From NCBI RefSeq assembly GCF_030409715.1, contig NZ_JAUFQI010000001.1:3274501-3338500 (forward strand): a stretch of DNA of 64,000 nt, given 5' to 3'. Of the stretch, positions 1 through 6,816 are shown piece after piece. The position numbers and the translations under genes were made by a program. Each line of letters starts with the position of its first letter. The stretch's first letter is position 1. This DNA comes from Reinekea marina (GTDB lineage: Bacteria > Pseudomonadota > Gammaproteobacteria > Pseudomonadales > Natronospirillaceae). The notes under the pieces are model-generated. The model was given only the letters and a program-made list of their open reading frames with translations. It made no database searches and was not told where the DNA came from.

Positions 1-179
1 AGAGTTATACCTTTTTCTATATCCCTTTGATTTGGATGAGATTGAAATATGCATAAGTCTAGAGCCTTCATTAGCTCTACTTTCTCAAGATCTGAAGCTC
101 TTGAAAACAACATAACACCATATTCGATGGCTATTATACCTTGTGCTAACTTGTTAATAAGTAGCTCGTTTTCACTCAT
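1..179 (-). CDS. Hypothetical cassette protein, C-terminus beyond window edge
   Basis: An open frame begins with ATG at 177-179 and runs off the left edge, giving 59 residues that begin MSENELLINKLAQG. The start lies 12 bp inside the cassette joint at 191/192, the usual place for a cassette gene, and no clear Shine-Dalgarno sequence precedes it. The N-terminal pattern (INKLAQG, then acidic and hydrophobic residues) recalls the small DUF5958-type proteins, but this is a weak memory-based match. The gene belongs to the cassette left of cassette 1, whose attC lies outside the window. Confidence 0.6.
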   Translation of the reverse strand, partial: MSENELLINKLAQGIIAIEYGVMLFSRASDLEKVELMKALDLCIFQSHPNQRDIEKGIT

Positions 180-188
180 AAAAATTCA

Positions 189-256
189 TAACGCCAAAAG
201 TTGCGGCTGCGAAGCAGTCCAGCCACGAAATGGCGATGCAACCTTGCCTTGTTAAC
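189..256 (-). other. attC of cassette 1
   Basis: TAAC at 189-192 and GTTAAC at 251-256 bound an imperfect palindrome with GTTGCGGCTGC and its partner arm. The site follows the stop codon of the 133-residue gene. It is identical to the attC at 5981-6048. Confidence 0.9.
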
Positions 257-653
257 TGCCGAACTCTGGCAGTGTGGATGATATATGCAAAACGTCCGAT
301 AACCATGAGCCTTGTTCTTGACTAGATAAATATACAGACTTGCCTTGCCCCTTGATCTCTAGGATCTGATGCAAATTACCGCGACTAATTAATTCTATTT
401 CATTACCGATTAAGCCTTGCCACATATTCCAATTTGAAGCATCTACTACATGGTCAGGCTCATTCGTGTTAAAGCGATGATTCTGAACTCCCACTGAGTA
501 TTGGGCAGGCTTATTGCACCATGAGAAGTATTTCTTCTCTCCTCCTTCAAACTCTAAGTATATTTCTCGGTCTATTTCATGCCACTCTTGATTAATATTG
601 AGTGATACGAGATCTACCTCATAGAGTTCATAAATAACGCGCTTCAATTTCAT
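252..653 (-). CDS. Hypothetical cassette protein, 133 aa (copy 1)
   Basis: The product is 133 residues, soluble and mixed alpha/beta in composition, with no signal peptide or membrane segment. I do not recognise the family. Two Trp-rich stretches (EKKYFSWC and SNWNMWQG) and a C-terminal GSWLSDVLHIS are its distinctive parts. The ATG sits 10 bp inside the cassette with no clear Shine-Dalgarno sequence. The stop lies in the first bases of the attC. The whole cassette (192-663, 472 bp) is repeated with no difference I can find at 5984-6455, so it was duplicated recently. Confidence 0.8.
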   Translation of the reverse strand: MKLKRVIYELYEVDLVSLNINQEWHEIDREIYLEFEGGEKKYFSWCNKPAQYSVGVQNHRFNTNEPDHVVDASNWNMWQGLIGNEIELISRGNLHQILEIKGQGKSVYLSSQEQGSWLSDVLHISSTLPEFGS

Positions 654-660
654 AGGCAGT

Positions 661-730
661 TAACGCAAAGCACTGCGGCGAACGACAGTGAGTCCAGTGC
701 CGTAGGCACGATGCAGCTGCGCCTTGTTAC
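661..730 (-). other. attC of cassette 2 (NC1-type site)
   Basis: Read on the minus strand, this 70-bp site shows the classical attC fold. TAAC pairs with GTTA, then GCAgCTGC pairs with GCAGTGC leaving one extrahelical G, and the loop contains GTGCCTACGGCAC. This is the reference site for all NC1 cassettes. Confidence 0.95.
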
Positions 731-1023
731 AAGTAGTGGCCTGTAGCTCATAACTATCACGTGCCAACGTGCTTAATTATTTATTGTTTTCCATCAAACT
801 CCGCCTTTGGTGCGGAAGTTTAGCTTGATGACCTTTATACTTGGTTGCCAGCTTAACTAGGCTGGCTAATCACTCTACCCTAGCTTGGGAGCGATGACTA
901 TTGCGTACAAGCTAGCCTGTTAAAGTTGTGACCCGTTGCTCTAAAAACCATAAATTTATACGAGCAAAACTATATTTTGGTGCAGGATTCATTCAATAGT
1001 TTTAAATGCCCTTCCACCTGTAA
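731..1023. ncRNA. NC1 structured noncoding cassette, copy 1 (cassette 2)
   Basis: No convincing gene is present. Five hairpins follow each other on the plus strand: CACGT/ACGTG (758-762, 767-771); CATCAAACT/AGCTTGATG (792-800, 822-830) capped by CCGC/GCGG; GCCAGC/GCTGGC (847-852, 861-866); CTAGCTTG/CAAGCTAG (880-887, 908-915); TTGCTC/GAGCAA (936-941, 962-967). The same chain recurs in ten more cassettes. Whether it works as RNA, and from which strand, is not settled. A minus-strand promoter-like sequence lies at 969-996. The body appears identical to that of cassette 27. Confidence 0.5.
969..996 (-). promoter_or_regulatory. Sigma-70-like promoter inside NC1 cassette
   Basis: On the minus strand TTGAAT (991-996) and TATAGT (969-974) are separated by 16 bp. 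It would drive transcription through the NC1 body into the next cassette to the left. The same pair is kept in cassettes 6, 9, 15 and 27. Cassette 13 has TTGAGT with the same spacing. Cassettes 12, 17 and 23 have altered boxes. Functional assignment is inference. Confidence 0.4.
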
Positions 1024-1074
1024 CGTCTACAGCTGTGGCGCCTGATTTTCGCGTCCACTGCCTGTTTTTGTTAT
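1021..1074 (-). other. attC of cassette 3, inside the coding region
   Basis: TAAC at 1021-1024 and GTTAT at 1070-1074 bound a short 54-bp site. The HAD hydrolase frame reads through almost the whole attC and stops at 1027-1029. Confidence 0.75.
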
Positions 1075-1722
1075 GGCTAGTACATCGTAAAATAGTCGAT
1101 CTATAGCCACCTGGTATTTCGCATTTGTTTTAATAGCTATTTTTGGTGATACCAATGCGGCATCCATACCCATTTTAGTCGCTCCTTCAACATCAGCAAT
1201 TTCAGAGTCTCCAATCATGAGCGATTCTTCGGGCCTAACACCCAATTCACCAAGAACAGCCTCAAAAGCATTACAAGACGGCTTCCTATAACCAATTGCG
1301 CACGACCAAACAACACTATCAAAGTACTTTGCCAACCCACGAGCTTCTAAATCATTTTGGAAGATTTCTTTAGGACCGGTAGCATTTGACAACAAGCCCA
1401 ACTTATATCCGTTTCTCTTTAACTCTATAAGCATTTTTTCTACGTTCGGAAAAGTTTCATTAGAACGACAAAACTCTTCTAAATGCCTACGACCAATATT
1501 CTCACTAAATGGAAGCCCTGTCCTCTCAAAGCAATGTGCCCAAATATCCGTCCACTCGGGCTGTTTTTTCTGGTCCGGCTTATATAGATTGCTAATTTCT
1601 TTTTCAATCTGTTTTCCTACAACAAAAGCTTTCTCGTCATCAACGACAGATTTAAGAGCATTCGCTAACGAACCTGATTTTGCTATAGTATTTCCAAAAT
1701 CAAATACTAATGCTTTATACAT
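1027..1722 (-). CDS. HAD-superfamily hydrolase
   Basis: A 231-residue HAD-type phosphatase or dehalogenase-like enzyme, cytosolic. Motif I is FDFGNT near residue 8, motif II is LLSNAT near residue 114, motif III is the Lys of GYRKPSCNAF and motif IV is MIGDSEIADVEGA. The second Asp of the common DxD motif I is Gly here, as in the DxGNT subgroup. The substrate cannot be told. The last 14 or so codons are made of attC sequence, so the native C-terminus is probably near VLAIT. It is the only gene of cassette 3 (1024-1734). Confidence 0.8.
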   Translation of the reverse strand: MYKALVFDFGNTIAKSGSLANALKSVVDDEKAFVVGKQIEKEISNLYKPDQKKQPEWTDIWAHCFERTGLPFSENIGRRHLEEFCRSNETFPNVEKMLIELKRNGYKLGLLSNATGPKEIFQNDLEARGLAKYFDSVVWSCAIGYRKPSCNAFEAVLGELGVRPEESLMIGDSEIADVEGATKMGMDAALVSPKIAIKTNAKYQVAIDRLFYDVLAITKTGSGRENQAPQL

Positions 1723-1800
1723 AATGGACCATAACGCAAAGCTAAGCGGCGCAGCTAGGCTGCGTCTGATCTTCCCCCGATAAAATGGACACCTCGGGAT

Positions 1801-2688
1801 TCACGCTGCCATTTGTTCATAATTAATTGGTGACATATACCCAATACCTGAGTGTAACCTCACCGTATTGTAAAATTTATTTATATACCTGCTAAGCTCA
1901 GATCGCAACTCTTCTATTCCTTTAAAATAGGTTTGCCGGATTAACTCACCTTTTAAGGAATGGTAAAACGATTCCATGAACGCATTGTCTGTACAATGTC
2001 CTGGTCGATTGACACTGTGATGCATACCATATTTTACCAATTCAGATTGAAAGACCGAGCCCGTAAATTCAACACCTCTATCGGTGTGAAAAATAACATT
2101 TTTTGGGTTTCGCCCTTTTTTAATGACATACCTTAAAGCGGTTGTCGTTAACTCCGTTGTTCTAGAATAGGATAATGACCAACCCAATATCCGGCGCGAG
2201 TATTGATCCATGATCGTTGCTAAATACGTCCACTTTCTTTGTAATTTAATATAGGTTACATCGGCGACCCAAACTTGATCCGGTGCCGTTGCAGCGTCGC
2301 GCGCTAATAATCGATTTTCACCTTTCGCTATGAAGCGTTTAAGTCCGGGCATTCGCCGCGTTACTTTGGTGACCCTGGCTTTGAGCCCTGCTTCACGCAT
2401 TAGCCGCTCGACACGCTTCTTAGCGATGCGGTAACCGCTCTGACGCAGGGATTCATAGACTCTAGGACTGCCATATCGTCCGTGACTGTCGTCAAATATC
2501 TTCGTGATCTGTTTTAACAATTGCTGATCGGACAATGCCCGATCTGTTGTCCCTCGCTGACGCCATGCATAGTAGCCGCTGGGCGATACCTGCATCCAAC
2601 GACAAAGGTTACGTACCCCTATTTCTTTTCCGTATCTGTGGATGAACCCAAATCGTTCTGATGTTGATCCGCCAGATACTGTTGCCAC
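1801..2688 (-). CDS. IS3-family transposase OrfB (catalytic part)
   Basis: This is the catalytic half of the transposase, 295 residues from a GTG at 2688. An HTH_21-like N-terminal region (GSPRVYESLRQSGYRIAKKR) is followed by an rve integrase core. The DDE residues are the Asp of VADVTY, the Asp of FHTDRG and the Glu of NAFMESF. It lies in the -1 frame relative to orfA. The active enzyme should be the OrfAB fusion made by slippage at 2688-2694. No internal stop or frameshift is seen, so the element could still be active. Confidence 0.93.
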   Translation of the reverse strand: MATVSGGSTSERFGFIHRYGKEIGVRNLCRWMQVSPSGYYAWRQRGTTDRALSDQQLLKQITKIFDDSHGRYGSPRVYESLRQSGYRIAKKRVERLMREAGLKARVTKVTRRMPGLKRFIAKGENRLLARDAATAPDQVWVADVTYIKLQRKWTYLATIMDQYSRRILGWSLSYSRTTELTTTALRYVIKKGRNPKNVIFHTDRGVEFTGSVFQSELVKYGMHHSVNRPGHCTDNAFMESFYHSLKGELIRQTYFKGIEELRSELSRYINKFYNTVRLHSGIGYMSPINYEQMAA

Positions 2689-2993
2689 TTTTTTAGAAGG
2701 TCATTTTCCCTCTTTAATCTATCGATTTCTTTTTTTAACTGAGCGTTCTCAGTTATTTGCTTCGCCGATTTCACTTTGCGTTTCTTTGACAAACCTACTC
2801 GCCTTTTTCCATCACCTTGAAGATGGCCTTCTCGATACTCTTTGCGCCAACGGGACAACATAAATGGATGAATACCCAAGCCTTCCGCAACCTGAGAACT
2901 TTTAATATCAGGTTGATAGCTCATTTTAACAGCTCGAACTTTAAACTCTGTTGAATACTGCCACGTTTTACGTGGATTATTATACTTTGGCAA
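2619..2993 (-). CDS. IS3-family OrfA (DNA-binding part)
   Basis: This 124-residue protein is the DNA-binding half of the IS3-type transposase. A helix-turn-helix (SSQVAEGLGIHPFMLSRWRK, residues about 32-51) is followed by a Lys-rich linker and a leucine-zipper-like coiled coil (KKEIDRLKRENDLLKK) that supports multimerisation. It overlaps orfB by 70 bp in a different frame. Expressed alone it commonly regulates the transposase in this family. Confidence 0.9.
   Translation of the reverse strand: MPKYNNPRKTWQYSTEFKVRAVKMSYQPDIKSSQVAEGLGIHPFMLSRWRKEYREGHLQGDGKRRVGLSKKRKVKSAKQITENAQLKKEIDRLKRENDLLKKWQQYLADQHQNDLGSSTDTEKK
2688..2694 (-). promoter_or_regulatory. Programmed -1 frameshift site (A6G) of the IS
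   Basis: The minus strand reads CTAAAAAAGTGG here. Slippage on A AAA AAG moves ribosomes from the orfA frame (LLKKWQQ) into the orfB frame (VATVSGG), which is the standard way IS3 elements make OrfAB. Confidence 0.75.
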
Positions 2994-3067
2994 AATTACC
3001 TCCAGATGCGTTATCTAGAGGTGTCCACTAAAACGGGGGAAGTTCAGCGTCCGGCTGCATGCGCTTG

Positions 3068-3541
3068 TTATGTGTTTACTCGCTTTATTAGTGGAAAATC
3101 AGTTGTAATACCATGTATTACCAAAGGCTCGCCATTTTTTATAAAGCCATTTCGCTCATAAAACATTTTAGCGGTTATTGAACTAGCGACACGTATATTC
3201 TCTACGCCGTTTTGTATAACTCGTTTTTCCAAAGCGGCTAACATTGCCTTGCCACTATTTTTGTAAAGAGCCTCAGGCAAAAGATAGTTTAATAGTATTT
3301 CACCTGACAAAGTTACTGCTGAAAAACCAACCACCTTATCATCTTCATCCACACAAACGACTTCATAAGTTTCTGGATTATTTATCCACAACTTTATATT
3401 TTCAGGTGTTTTGTTCTCTAGCCATTCTGCCACGAATTCCTCATTCGGATAGTCTTTTGCGCAGACTTCCTTAATCGATCGAATCAATACAGCACAAGCT
3501 TCATTCGCATCTTTCTCAACGGCTTCTCTAATTCTAAACAA
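3068..3541 (-). CDS. GNAT-family N-acetyltransferase
   Basis: A 157-residue GCN5-related acetyltransferase, presumably acting on a small molecule or protein amine with acetyl-CoA. The fold is visible as VVGFSAVTL (beta 4), a degenerate acetyl-CoA loop in NSGKAMLAALEKR and IRVASSITAKMFYERNGF (beta 5 to alpha 4). The start is a TTG at 3541 with a purine-rich AAAGGGA upstream on the minus strand. The stop lies in the right half of the IS-split attC. It is the only gene of cassette 4 (1735-3582 including the IS). Confidence 0.8.
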   Translation of the reverse strand: MFRIREAVEKDANEACAVLIRSIKEVCAKDYPNEEFVAEWLENKTPENIKLWINNPETYEVVCVDEDDKVVGFSAVTLSGEILLNYLLPEALYKNSGKAMLAALEKRVIQNGVENIRVASSITAKMFYERNGFIKNGEPLVIHGITTDFPLIKRVNT

Positions 3542-3579
3542 TCTGATTATCCCTTTGCTTTACGACTTACAGGTACACA

Positions 3580-3655
3580 TAACGTCCACCACACAGGCGA
3601 GCAACTTGTTGCGAGTCCAAGGCACGGAGTGCCTGATTGTGCTGGTTCTTGTTAC
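3580..3655 (-). other. attC of cassette 5
   Basis: TAAC at 3580-3583 and GTTAC at 3651-3655 bound a 76-bp site with internal GCAACTTGTTGC and GGCACGGAGTGCC hairpins. The same site follows each of the four 67-residue membrane-protein genes. Confidence 0.92.
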
Positions 3656-3676
3656 TAGTCTGGGTTGCCTTCATAT

Positions 3677-3880
3677 TTAACTTTGGAGCTCTATTTGTTT
3701 TGGTTTTAGCGGAGCTAATAGCATATAAAATACCCATGCGAACCAAGATACAAAGATCATAGCTAAAAGCCAAGCAAGTTTCTCTTTACCTGAAACCTTC
3801 TTCGAGAAAATGATACTGAGAAGTGGTATAAACCAAAAAATCAGCAAAAATTGACCTAAAAAAGTTAAGTTAATATTCAT
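3677..3880 (-). CDS. Small two-helix membrane protein, PLDc_N-like (copy 1)
   Basis: A 67-residue inner-membrane protein with two hydrophobic helices: FLGQFLLIFWFIPLLSIIF, then a basic loop KKVSGKEK, then LAWLLAMIFVSWFAWVFYML. The layout and the K..W....Y pattern resemble the PLDc_N (phospholipase D N-terminal) two-helix module found alone in many small proteins. AAGGAT lies 6 bp before the ATG. It is the gene of cassette 5 (3583-3910). Near-identical copies follow at 10515-10718, 12207-12410 and 12535-12738, so this is the most amplified coding cassette here. Confidence 0.8.
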   Translation of the reverse strand: MNINLTFLGQFLLIFWFIPLLSIIFSKKVSGKEKLAWLLAMIFVSWFAWVFYMLLAPLKPKQIELQS

Positions 3881-3907
3881 AGATTATCCTTATCTAATTA
3901 TTACTAG

Positions 3908-3977
3908 TAACGCAAAGCACTGCGGCGAGCGTGAGCGAGTCCAGTGCCGTAGGCACGATGCAGCTGCGCCTTGTTAC
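3908..3977 (-). other. attC of cassette 6 (NC1-type)
   Basis: It has the same fold as the site at 661-730, with the loop variant GAGCGTGAGCGAG in place of GAACGACAGTGAG. Confidence 0.95.
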
Positions 3978-4270
3978 AAGTAGTGGCTTGTGGCTCTTAA
4001 CTATCACGTGCCAACGTGCTTAATTATTTATTGTTTTCCATCAAGCTTCGCTTTTGGCGCGATATAATAGCTTGATGGCCTTCATACTTGGTTGCCAGCT
4101 TAACTAGGCTGGCTAATCACTTTACCCTAGCTTGGGAGCGATGACTATTGCGTACAAGCTAGCCTATTAAAATTGTGAACCGTTGCTCTAAAAACCATAA
4201 ATTTATACGAGCAAAACTATATTTCGGTGCAGGATTCATTCAATAGTTTTAAATGCCCTTCCACCTGTAA
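3978..4270. ncRNA. NC1 structured noncoding cassette, copy 2 (cassette 6)
   Basis: Its second hairpin is a perfect 10-bp stem, CCATCAAGCT (4038-4047) with AGCTTGATGG (4069-4078). At the fourth pair from the loop this copy has G-C where cassette 9 has A-T and cassette 15 has G-T, a compensatory series. The other four hairpins are as in cassette 2. Confidence 0.5.
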
Positions 4271-4319
4271 CGCCTTTAGCACGCGCGAGTTTACGAGTCG
4301 CCGTGCCTATAATTGTTAG
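4268..4319 (-). other. attC of cassette 7
   Basis: A short 52-bp site, TAAC at 4268-4271 and GTTAG at 4315-4319, with arms AGCACGCGCGAG and CCGTGCC. The acetyltransferase stop codon lies just right of it. Confidence 0.85.
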
Positions 4320-4321
4320 TA

Positions 4322-4771
4322 TTAGATTGCTTTAACATATAGCATAGTTGGCAGGCCGTCCCAAAGGTCTTTTGTCTGAAACAATCTCTTGAAGCCAAAA
4401 GCTTCGTAAAAAGCCCTTGTTTTCTTATAACCAGGGTGTGGTACTTCGTCTCCTAAAGTTTTTACATGAAGAAATTTATACTCTTTCTTTTTAGCTAGCT
4501 TTTCAGCTGCAACCATGAGTTTCTTGCCTATACCTTTGCGATGATTCTTTTGACTAATTGCCATTGAATAAATTTCAGCAGTAGTTTCGAAGTGCCAATC
4601 AATTGATATTACACCCTCCACTCTACCGTCAACTATTGCCACTAATGCACTATCTTCGCTTAGCTGGTTCGCATAGTCAGAATTTATTTCTTCACTCCCA
4701 AACCAACCATCAAGTTCATTAAAAATTTCATAACAACGTGCTTTATAGTCGACTTTATAAGGTTCGATCAT
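4322..4771 (-). CDS. GNAT-family N-acetyltransferase
   Basis: A GNAT acetyltransferase of 149 residues from the chosen start. The acetyl-CoA binding motif is clear in RKGIGKKLMVAAEKLAKK (R/Q-x-x-G-x-G/A pattern), with AEIYSMAI before it and RAFYEAFGFKRLF near the end. The ATG at 4771 (MIEPYK) is preferred because AAGG lies 6 bp upstream; longer readings from 4837 would be coded by the neighbouring attC. It is the gene of cassette 7 (4271-4791). The substrate is unknown. Confidence 0.83.
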   Translation of the reverse strand: MIEPYKVDYKARCYEIFNELDGWFGSEEINSDYANQLSEDSALVAIVDGRVEGVISIDWHFETTAEIYSMAISQKNHRKGIGKKLMVAAEKLAKKKEYKFLHVKTLGDEVPHPGYKKTRAFYEAFGFKRLFQTKDLWDGLPTMLYVKAI

Positions 4772-4788
4772 GCTCATCCTTAGAATAC

Positions 4789-4858
4789 TAACGTTGTACA
4801 CAGTGGCGAGCGTGAGCGAGTCCAGTGCCGTAGGCACGATACTGCTGTACTTTGTTAA
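4789..4858 (-). other. attC of cassette 8 (NC2-type)
   Basis: TAAC at 4789-4792 and GTTAA at 4854-4858, with GTACACAGTGGCG and CTGCTGTAC arms. The same site occurs at 7175-7244 and 10143-10212, always with an NC2 body. Confidence 0.92.
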
Positions 4859-5066
4859 TGTGCATTGACCACCACTGCCTTTATTTTTAGATTACAAAAG
4901 CATAAATACTATGACTTTTGCCACGAATTAGTGCCTTTAATATGCCAGTGGCGAAGCGTTTAGGCCACTAGAAATTTAAGCTATTCACGAGGAAACTGGC
5001 GCTAAATTAAAAGACAATTACTACATAGTGCCATTTAGTTTTACATATCCCTCGTCTGCACAATAA
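4859..5066. ncRNA. NC2 structured noncoding cassette, copy 1 (cassette 8)
   Basis: No gene is found in this 208-bp body. AGTGGC/GCCACT forms one hairpin. A larger one is closed by ACGAGG (4987-4992) with CCTCGT (5050-5055), and inside it TGGCGCTA (4997-5004) pairs with TAGTGCCA (5026-5033). Copies at 7245 and 10213 have TGGTGCTA instead; with the unchanged partner these pairings hold by G-T wobble only when the plus strand is read. This suggests, without proving, that the plus strand is the folded one. Confidence 0.45.
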
Positions 5067-5133
5067 CGCAAAGCACTGCGGCGAACGACAGTGAGTCCAG
5101 TGCCGTAGGCACGATGCAGCTGCGCCTTGTTAC
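5064..5133 (-). other. attC of cassette 9 (NC1-type)
   Basis: It is the same as the site at 661-730. Confidence 0.95.
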
Positions 5134-5426
5134 AAGTAGTGGCTTGTGGCTCTAAACTATCACGTGCCAACGTGCTGAATTATTTATTGTTTTCCATCAA
5201 ACTTCGCTTTTGACGCAGTAATTTAGTTTGATGGCCTTAAAACTTTCTTGCCAGCTTAACTAGGCTGGCTAATCACTCTACCCTAGCTTGGGAGCGATGA
5301 CTATTGCGTACAAGCTAGCCTGTTAAAGTTGTGAACCGTTGCTCTAAAAACCATAAATTTATACGAGCAAAACTATATTTTGGTGCAGGATTCATTCAAT
5401 AGTTTTAAATGCCCTTCCACCTGTAA
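5134..5426. ncRNA. NC1 structured noncoding cassette, copy 3 (cassette 9)
   Basis: It has a perfect 10-bp stem CCATCAAACT (5194-5203) with AGTTTGATGG (5225-5234). Compared with cassette 6, a G-C pair is replaced by A-T on both arms at once, the clearest compensatory change in the family. The cap TCGC/GCGA is weakened in this copy (TTCGC with ACGCA). Confidence 0.5.
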
Positions 5427-5514
5427 CGCAAAGTTTAGCGGCGAGCGTGAGCGAGTCCACAGCCCACCGCATAGCGGTGAATTTAAGGCTGCATTGCTAC
5501 AGCGTATTGTTAAC
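5424..5514 (-). other. attC of cassette 10
   Basis: A 91-bp site, TAAC at 5424-5427 and GTTAAC at 5509-5514. The central hairpin is CCACCGCATAGCGGTG. Confidence 0.88.
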
Positions 5515-5962
5515 TTATGGCTATCCCAGCTTTAATAAGGTATTGCTTTAGCTTATTAGCAAATTCTGCCATTTCATCTTTATTAAATTTTGGAGCATTT
5601 TCCCAATCATAAAACCAAGCCGGATATCTTCGTATTTCAGGCTCTTCAGACAAGTAGCGAGGGAAAATATGTGTATGTAAAGCTGGTTCGCTATTACCCA
5701 ATGTTTCGTAGTTGACACGATAACAACCGGTTAGTTCTAACAGTGCATCTCCAATCACTGTTGTCTCATAGAGATATTGCTTACGCTCTTCTTCAGTCAA
5801 GCTATTCAAAGACTCAACGACTGGATCTGCTAACAAAAGGCAATAACCTTTTAAAAACTGAACGTCTCCGATTACTACCCAGCCACTTTTAGTTTTGCAG
5901 ACTACTGTTTCATTTTTACCATTTCGTGCTGCTTCTACACGGTCATGTATGAGTGTTCCCAA
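5510..5962 (-). CDS. HIT-like (histidine triad) protein lacking the third His
   Basis: A 150-residue protein of the HIT fold, a family that usually hydrolyses nucleoside or dinucleotide phosphates. The late LHTHIFPRY aligns with the H-x-H-x-H-x-x triad, but the third His is Phe, so ordinary HIT hydrolase chemistry is doubtful. It is also reminiscent of galactose-1-phosphate uridylyltransferase-like variants. The start is a TTG at 5962 with AAGGA 9 bp upstream. An ATG-AAG-TAA mini-frame ends immediately before that TTG. The stop overlaps the attC. Gene of cassette 10 (5427-5983). Confidence 0.7.
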   Translation of the reverse strand: MGTLIHDRVEAARNGKNETVVCKTKSGWVVIGDVQFLKGYCLLLADPVVESLNSLTEEERKQYLYETTVIGDALLELTGCYRVNYETLGNSEPALHTHIFPRYLSEEPEIRRYPAWFYDWENAPKFNKDEMAEFANKLKQYLIKAGIAIS

Positions 5963-5980
5963 TTACTTCATTCCTTAAGT

Positions 5981-6048
5981 TAACGCCAAAAGTTGCGGCT
6001 GCGAAGCAGTCCAGCCACGAAATGGCGATGCAACCTTGCCTTGTTAAC
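5981..6048 (-). other. attC of cassette 11
   Basis: It is identical to the attC at 189-256. Confidence 0.9.
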
Positions 6049-6445
6049 TGCCGAACTCTGGCAGTGTGGATGATATATGCAAAACGTCCGATAACCATGA
6101 GCCTTGTTCTTGACTAGATAAATATACAGACTTGCCTTGCCCCTTGATCTCTAGGATCTGATGCAAATTACCGCGACTAATTAATTCTATTTCATTACCG
6201 ATTAAGCCTTGCCACATATTCCAATTTGAAGCATCTACTACATGGTCAGGCTCATTCGTGTTAAAGCGATGATTCTGAACTCCCACTGAGTATTGGGCAG
6301 GCTTATTGCACCATGAGAAGTATTTCTTCTCTCCTCCTTCAAACTCTAAGTATATTTCTCGGTCTATTTCATGCCACTCTTGATTAATATTGAGTGATAC
6401 GAGATCTACCTCATAGAGTTCATAAATAACGCGCTTCAATTTCAT
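6044..6445 (-). CDS. Hypothetical cassette protein, 133 aa (copy 2)
   Basis: The predicted protein and the surrounding cassette (5984-6455) match copy 1 at 252-653 with no difference found. Function is not recognised. Both copies have an NC1 cassette directly on their upstream (right) side, so the two-cassette unit may have been copied together, although those NC1 copies (cassettes 2 and 12) differ from each other. Confidence 0.8.
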   Translation of the reverse strand: MKLKRVIYELYEVDLVSLNINQEWHEIDREIYLEFEGGEKKYFSWCNKPAQYSVGVQNHRFNTNEPDHVVDASNWNMWQGLIGNEIELISRGNLHQILEIKGQGKSVYLSSQEQGSWLSDVLHISSTLPEFGS

Positions 6446-6452
6446 AGGCAGT

Positions 6453-6522
6453 TAACGCAAAGCACTGCGGCGAACGACAGTGAGTCCAGTGCCGAAGGCA
6501 CGATGCAGCTGCGCCTTGTTAC
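6453..6522 (-). other. attC of cassette 12 (NC1-type)
   Basis: It is the same as the site at 661-730 with GCCGAAGGC in the loop hairpin instead of GCCGTAGGC. Confidence 0.95.
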
Positions 6523-6816
6523 AAGTAGTGGCTTGTGGCTCTTAACTATCACGTGCCAACGTGCTTAATTATTTATTGTTTTCCATCAAGCTTCGCTTTT
6601 GATGCGGTATTTAGGATTGATGGCCCTTAAATTTGATTGCCAGCCTAACGAGGCTGGCTTTTCACTCTACCCTAGCTTGGGAGCGATGACTATTGCGTAC
6701 AAGCTAGCCTTTGAAAGTTGTGAACCGTTGCAATTAAAACCACAAATTAATACGGGCAAAACTAATCTGTTGGTGCAGGATTCAATAATTAGCTATGAAT
6801 GCCCTTCCACCTGTAA
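6523..6816. ncRNA. NC1 structured noncoding cassette, copy 4 (cassette 12)
   Basis: A divergent subtype shared with cassette 23. The GCCAGC hairpin becomes 8 bp, GCCAGCCT/AGGCTGGC, with an AACG loop. The second stem is shortened to CCATCAA/TTGATGG. The right end (GATTCAATAATTAGC) differs from other copies and the promoter-like spacing is lost. A plus-strand frame is open through this copy, but it is closed by stops in nine of eleven copies, so I do not call a gene. Confidence 0.45.

Larger units (their letters stand above)
1767..3046 (-). mobile_element. IS3-family insertion sequence, 1280 bp
   Basis: The inverted ends match: TGATCTTCCCCCGATAAAAT at the left against TGAACTTCCCCCGTTTTAGT at the right (complement), both followed by GGACACCTC. 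A perfect 5-bp direct repeat GCGTC flanks it (1762-1766 and 3047-3051). It carries overlapping orfA and orfB with an A6G slippery site between them, and appears complete. The target is an attC of the cassette array. Family assignment rests on the DDE motifs and two-frame layout; the exact IS name needs a database search. Confidence 0.93.
1732..3071 (-). other. attC of cassette 4, split by an insertion sequence
   Basis: The left part (1732-1766, starting TAACGCAAAGC) and the right part (3052-3071, ending CGCTTGTTAT) make a normal attC of about 55-60 bp once the IS (1767-3046) and one copy of its GCGTC target repeat are removed. The insertion separates the two core sites and should reduce or block excision of this cassette. 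Confidence 0.85.

Noticed and set aside
49..255. Plus-strand frame at the left edge
   Set aside because: It runs across an attC and lies opposite the minus-strand cassette gene 1-179, which has the right orientation and position.
3567..3773. 65-78 residue frames beginning MAFSYDLCILVRMG at 3567, 10375, 12085 and 12434
   Set aside because: They overlap the 67-residue membrane protein in another frame and read through the attC; their ends differ with the neighbouring cassette. They are shadows repeated with the cassette.
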